Assembly: GCF_019279795.1 (NCBI RefSeq)
Contig: NC_056745.1
Span: forward strand, 503,283,694-503,347,693
Length of the DNA: 64,000 nucleotides
Reading direction: 5' to 3'
Origin: Protopterus annectens
Lineage: Eukaryota > Chordata > Ceratodontiformes > Protopteridae
The position numbers and the translations under genes were made by a program. Below the pieces are notes generated by a model that saw nothing but the letters and a program-made list of their open reading frames with translations, did no database searches and was not told where the DNA came from. Numbering within the stretch: the stretch's first letter is position 1; each line of letters begins with the position of its first letter. This document shows positions 63,120-64,000 of the stretch, in pieces.

Positions 63120-63425
63120 CTGGCTATGTCAATGTATCAAGTCTGGCTAACTCTCTCTAGAATGTGTAAAAATCTGTTAACCAGTTTACTGTGTAATTTA
63201 ATTTAATCCTGATTTGTGCTCAGGATTAACTGTAACCTGTGGAACTTGTTTAACTTGCTTACTTATGTAATCTCTGTAAATAGTCTGTTTATAATATGTA
63301 ATGCTGGTATTATGTAATGCTGTATCTGCTTACCCTTGGAACTTTTCTCCCCGGGCCTCCACTGAAAATGGACATGCATCCAGTCGGACTATCCCAGTCA
63401 ACAAATGTAAAATAAAAATAAATAA
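63120..63425 (+). mobile_element. LINE family 2 3' UTR fragment, sense strand
   Basis: CTGCTTACCCTTGGAACTTT, TCTCCCCGGGCCTCCACTGA, AAATGGACATGCATCCAGTC, then CAACAAATGTAAAATAAAAA and ATAAAATAAAAATTC: the tail of the same family as at 54.48 kb, but in the opposite orientation. It interrupts the antisense endonuclease between KGGETA-like and QLPNSYPSPNNWDILISQL-like coding. Confidence 0.78.
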
Positions 63426-64000
63426 AATAAAAATTCTACAGTAAGGCAGTTTCACCCCCTTTACGAAGTGGTCTGTCTTGTCTAATGATATTGTAGCCGG
63501 TAGGGAGAACTTCTGAGTTAGCTATGTTTTTTATTTAGCCACATTTCTGTTAAAACAACTATGTCTGGGGATTAGTGTGCTATTGTGGCCTGGAGTTCAG
63601 GTATTTTATTTTTGATACTTCTAATATTAATATTTAGCATTAAAAGATGATTGGTTTTGCTGCTGTTGTTGATTTGCCCAGGGATGAAGAAAGTGGGGGT
63701 GTTATGTTCTGACATTTGTGTTGGAGCAGTTTGTGTTGGACAGGATGGATTTGGGCCTGGATTGGGGTGGATATCCCCACTTATGGTGAGCCTGGAGTTA
63801 AAATGGTTATACAGATGTTGGAGTTTGGTGAGGAGTGTGAGAAAGTATTGCGTTTTTTTGAAGTAGGAATGAGAGCATATGTGTTTAGTTCTGAATTGGT
63901 CCGTTATGTAGTTCTTGAATAACTGTGGGCAGATATTATTATAATGTGTGGTGTCTGTACACGAGAGTGCATAATGTAGTGTTGTGCTACTAAGTTTAGG

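Larger units (their letters stand above)
59158..64000 (-). mobile_element. LINE family 2 copy g, longest copy, running off the window
   Basis: An APE-type LINE on the minus strand, from its 3' (TAAA)n tail to the endonuclease N-terminus (LLMLNINIRSIKNKIPELQA, VVLTEMWLNK) near 63480-63660 and beyond. It is interrupted by CR1 copy f (62007-62935) and by a sense-strand LINE tail (63120-63425). Clade: RT motifs LDMSKAFDTVSHQILL and GVPQGSIL(R/G)PLLFTVFTNDL with ENYLTKAQLILSPKKT look Nimb/I- or Rex-like. I do not assign it firmly. The last ~340 bases are probably its ORF1 or 5' region. Confidence 0.82.

Overview
This window holds no host protein-coding gene that I can recognise. It is repeat-dense, AT-rich vertebrate intergenic DNA. 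Three Penelope-like elements (PLEs), CR1, L2, RTE and a third APE-type LINE family, tRNA-derived SINEs, miniature DNA transposons and long (TG)n tracts together suggest a large, repeat-rich fish or amphibian genome (lungfish, salamander, caecilian or shark type). I cannot name the species.

Layout. 1-4.0 kb: a CR1 LINE on + sits inside the reverse transcriptase of an older antisense LINE and itself carries a 387-bp DNA transposon with a 9-bp target duplication. 4.5-4.8 kb: a miniature inverted-repeat element. 5.25-13.58 kb: PLE-1, two copies joined head to head and bounded by a 14-bp target site duplication. 13.9-15.2 kb: a 5'-truncated RTE LINE. 15.95-18.83 kb: PLE-3, antisense, with a short inverted fragment at its 5' end. 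20.5-24.3 kb: three degraded CR1 pieces. 26-30 kb: a cluster of a ~320-bp inverted-repeat element, SINEs and microsatellites. 31.93-37.43 kb: PLE-2, a second head-to-head pair, bounded by a 17-bp target site duplication. 37.4-42.1 kb: nothing recognised. 42-45 kb: more miniature elements, an antisense SINE and TG tracts. 45.3-50.05 kb: a 70-bp minisatellite (about 33 units) split by a CR1 insertion. 52.6-53.4 kb: 33-bp and 75-bp minisatellites. 54.5-64 kb: antisense LINE family 2 copies, an old L2, and a nest in which family 2 is interrupted by CR1 and by a sense LINE tail.

The most interesting system is in the PLEs. Each family keeps a hammerhead-ribozyme core near its 3' end (five copies in three families). 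PLE-1 and PLE-2, which are clearly different families, both join a gag-like ORF1 to the RT-GIY-YIG ORF2 by a -1 frame change at the same in-phase heptamer T TTT TTA, the canonical slippery site of -1 programmed frameshifting. PLE-3 shows the same -1 overlap next to an A6 run. All three insertions begin as head-to-head inverted structures. Two of them make large inverted repeats (arms of about 3.9 and 2.5 kb, spacers 0.5 and 0.4 kb) that went in as single units.

The SINEs fit the resident LINEs as partners: one SINE ends in the RTE tail sequence, another in the tail of LINE family 2. Boundaries were found by eye, so most are good to about 5-30 bases unless a target duplication fixes them.
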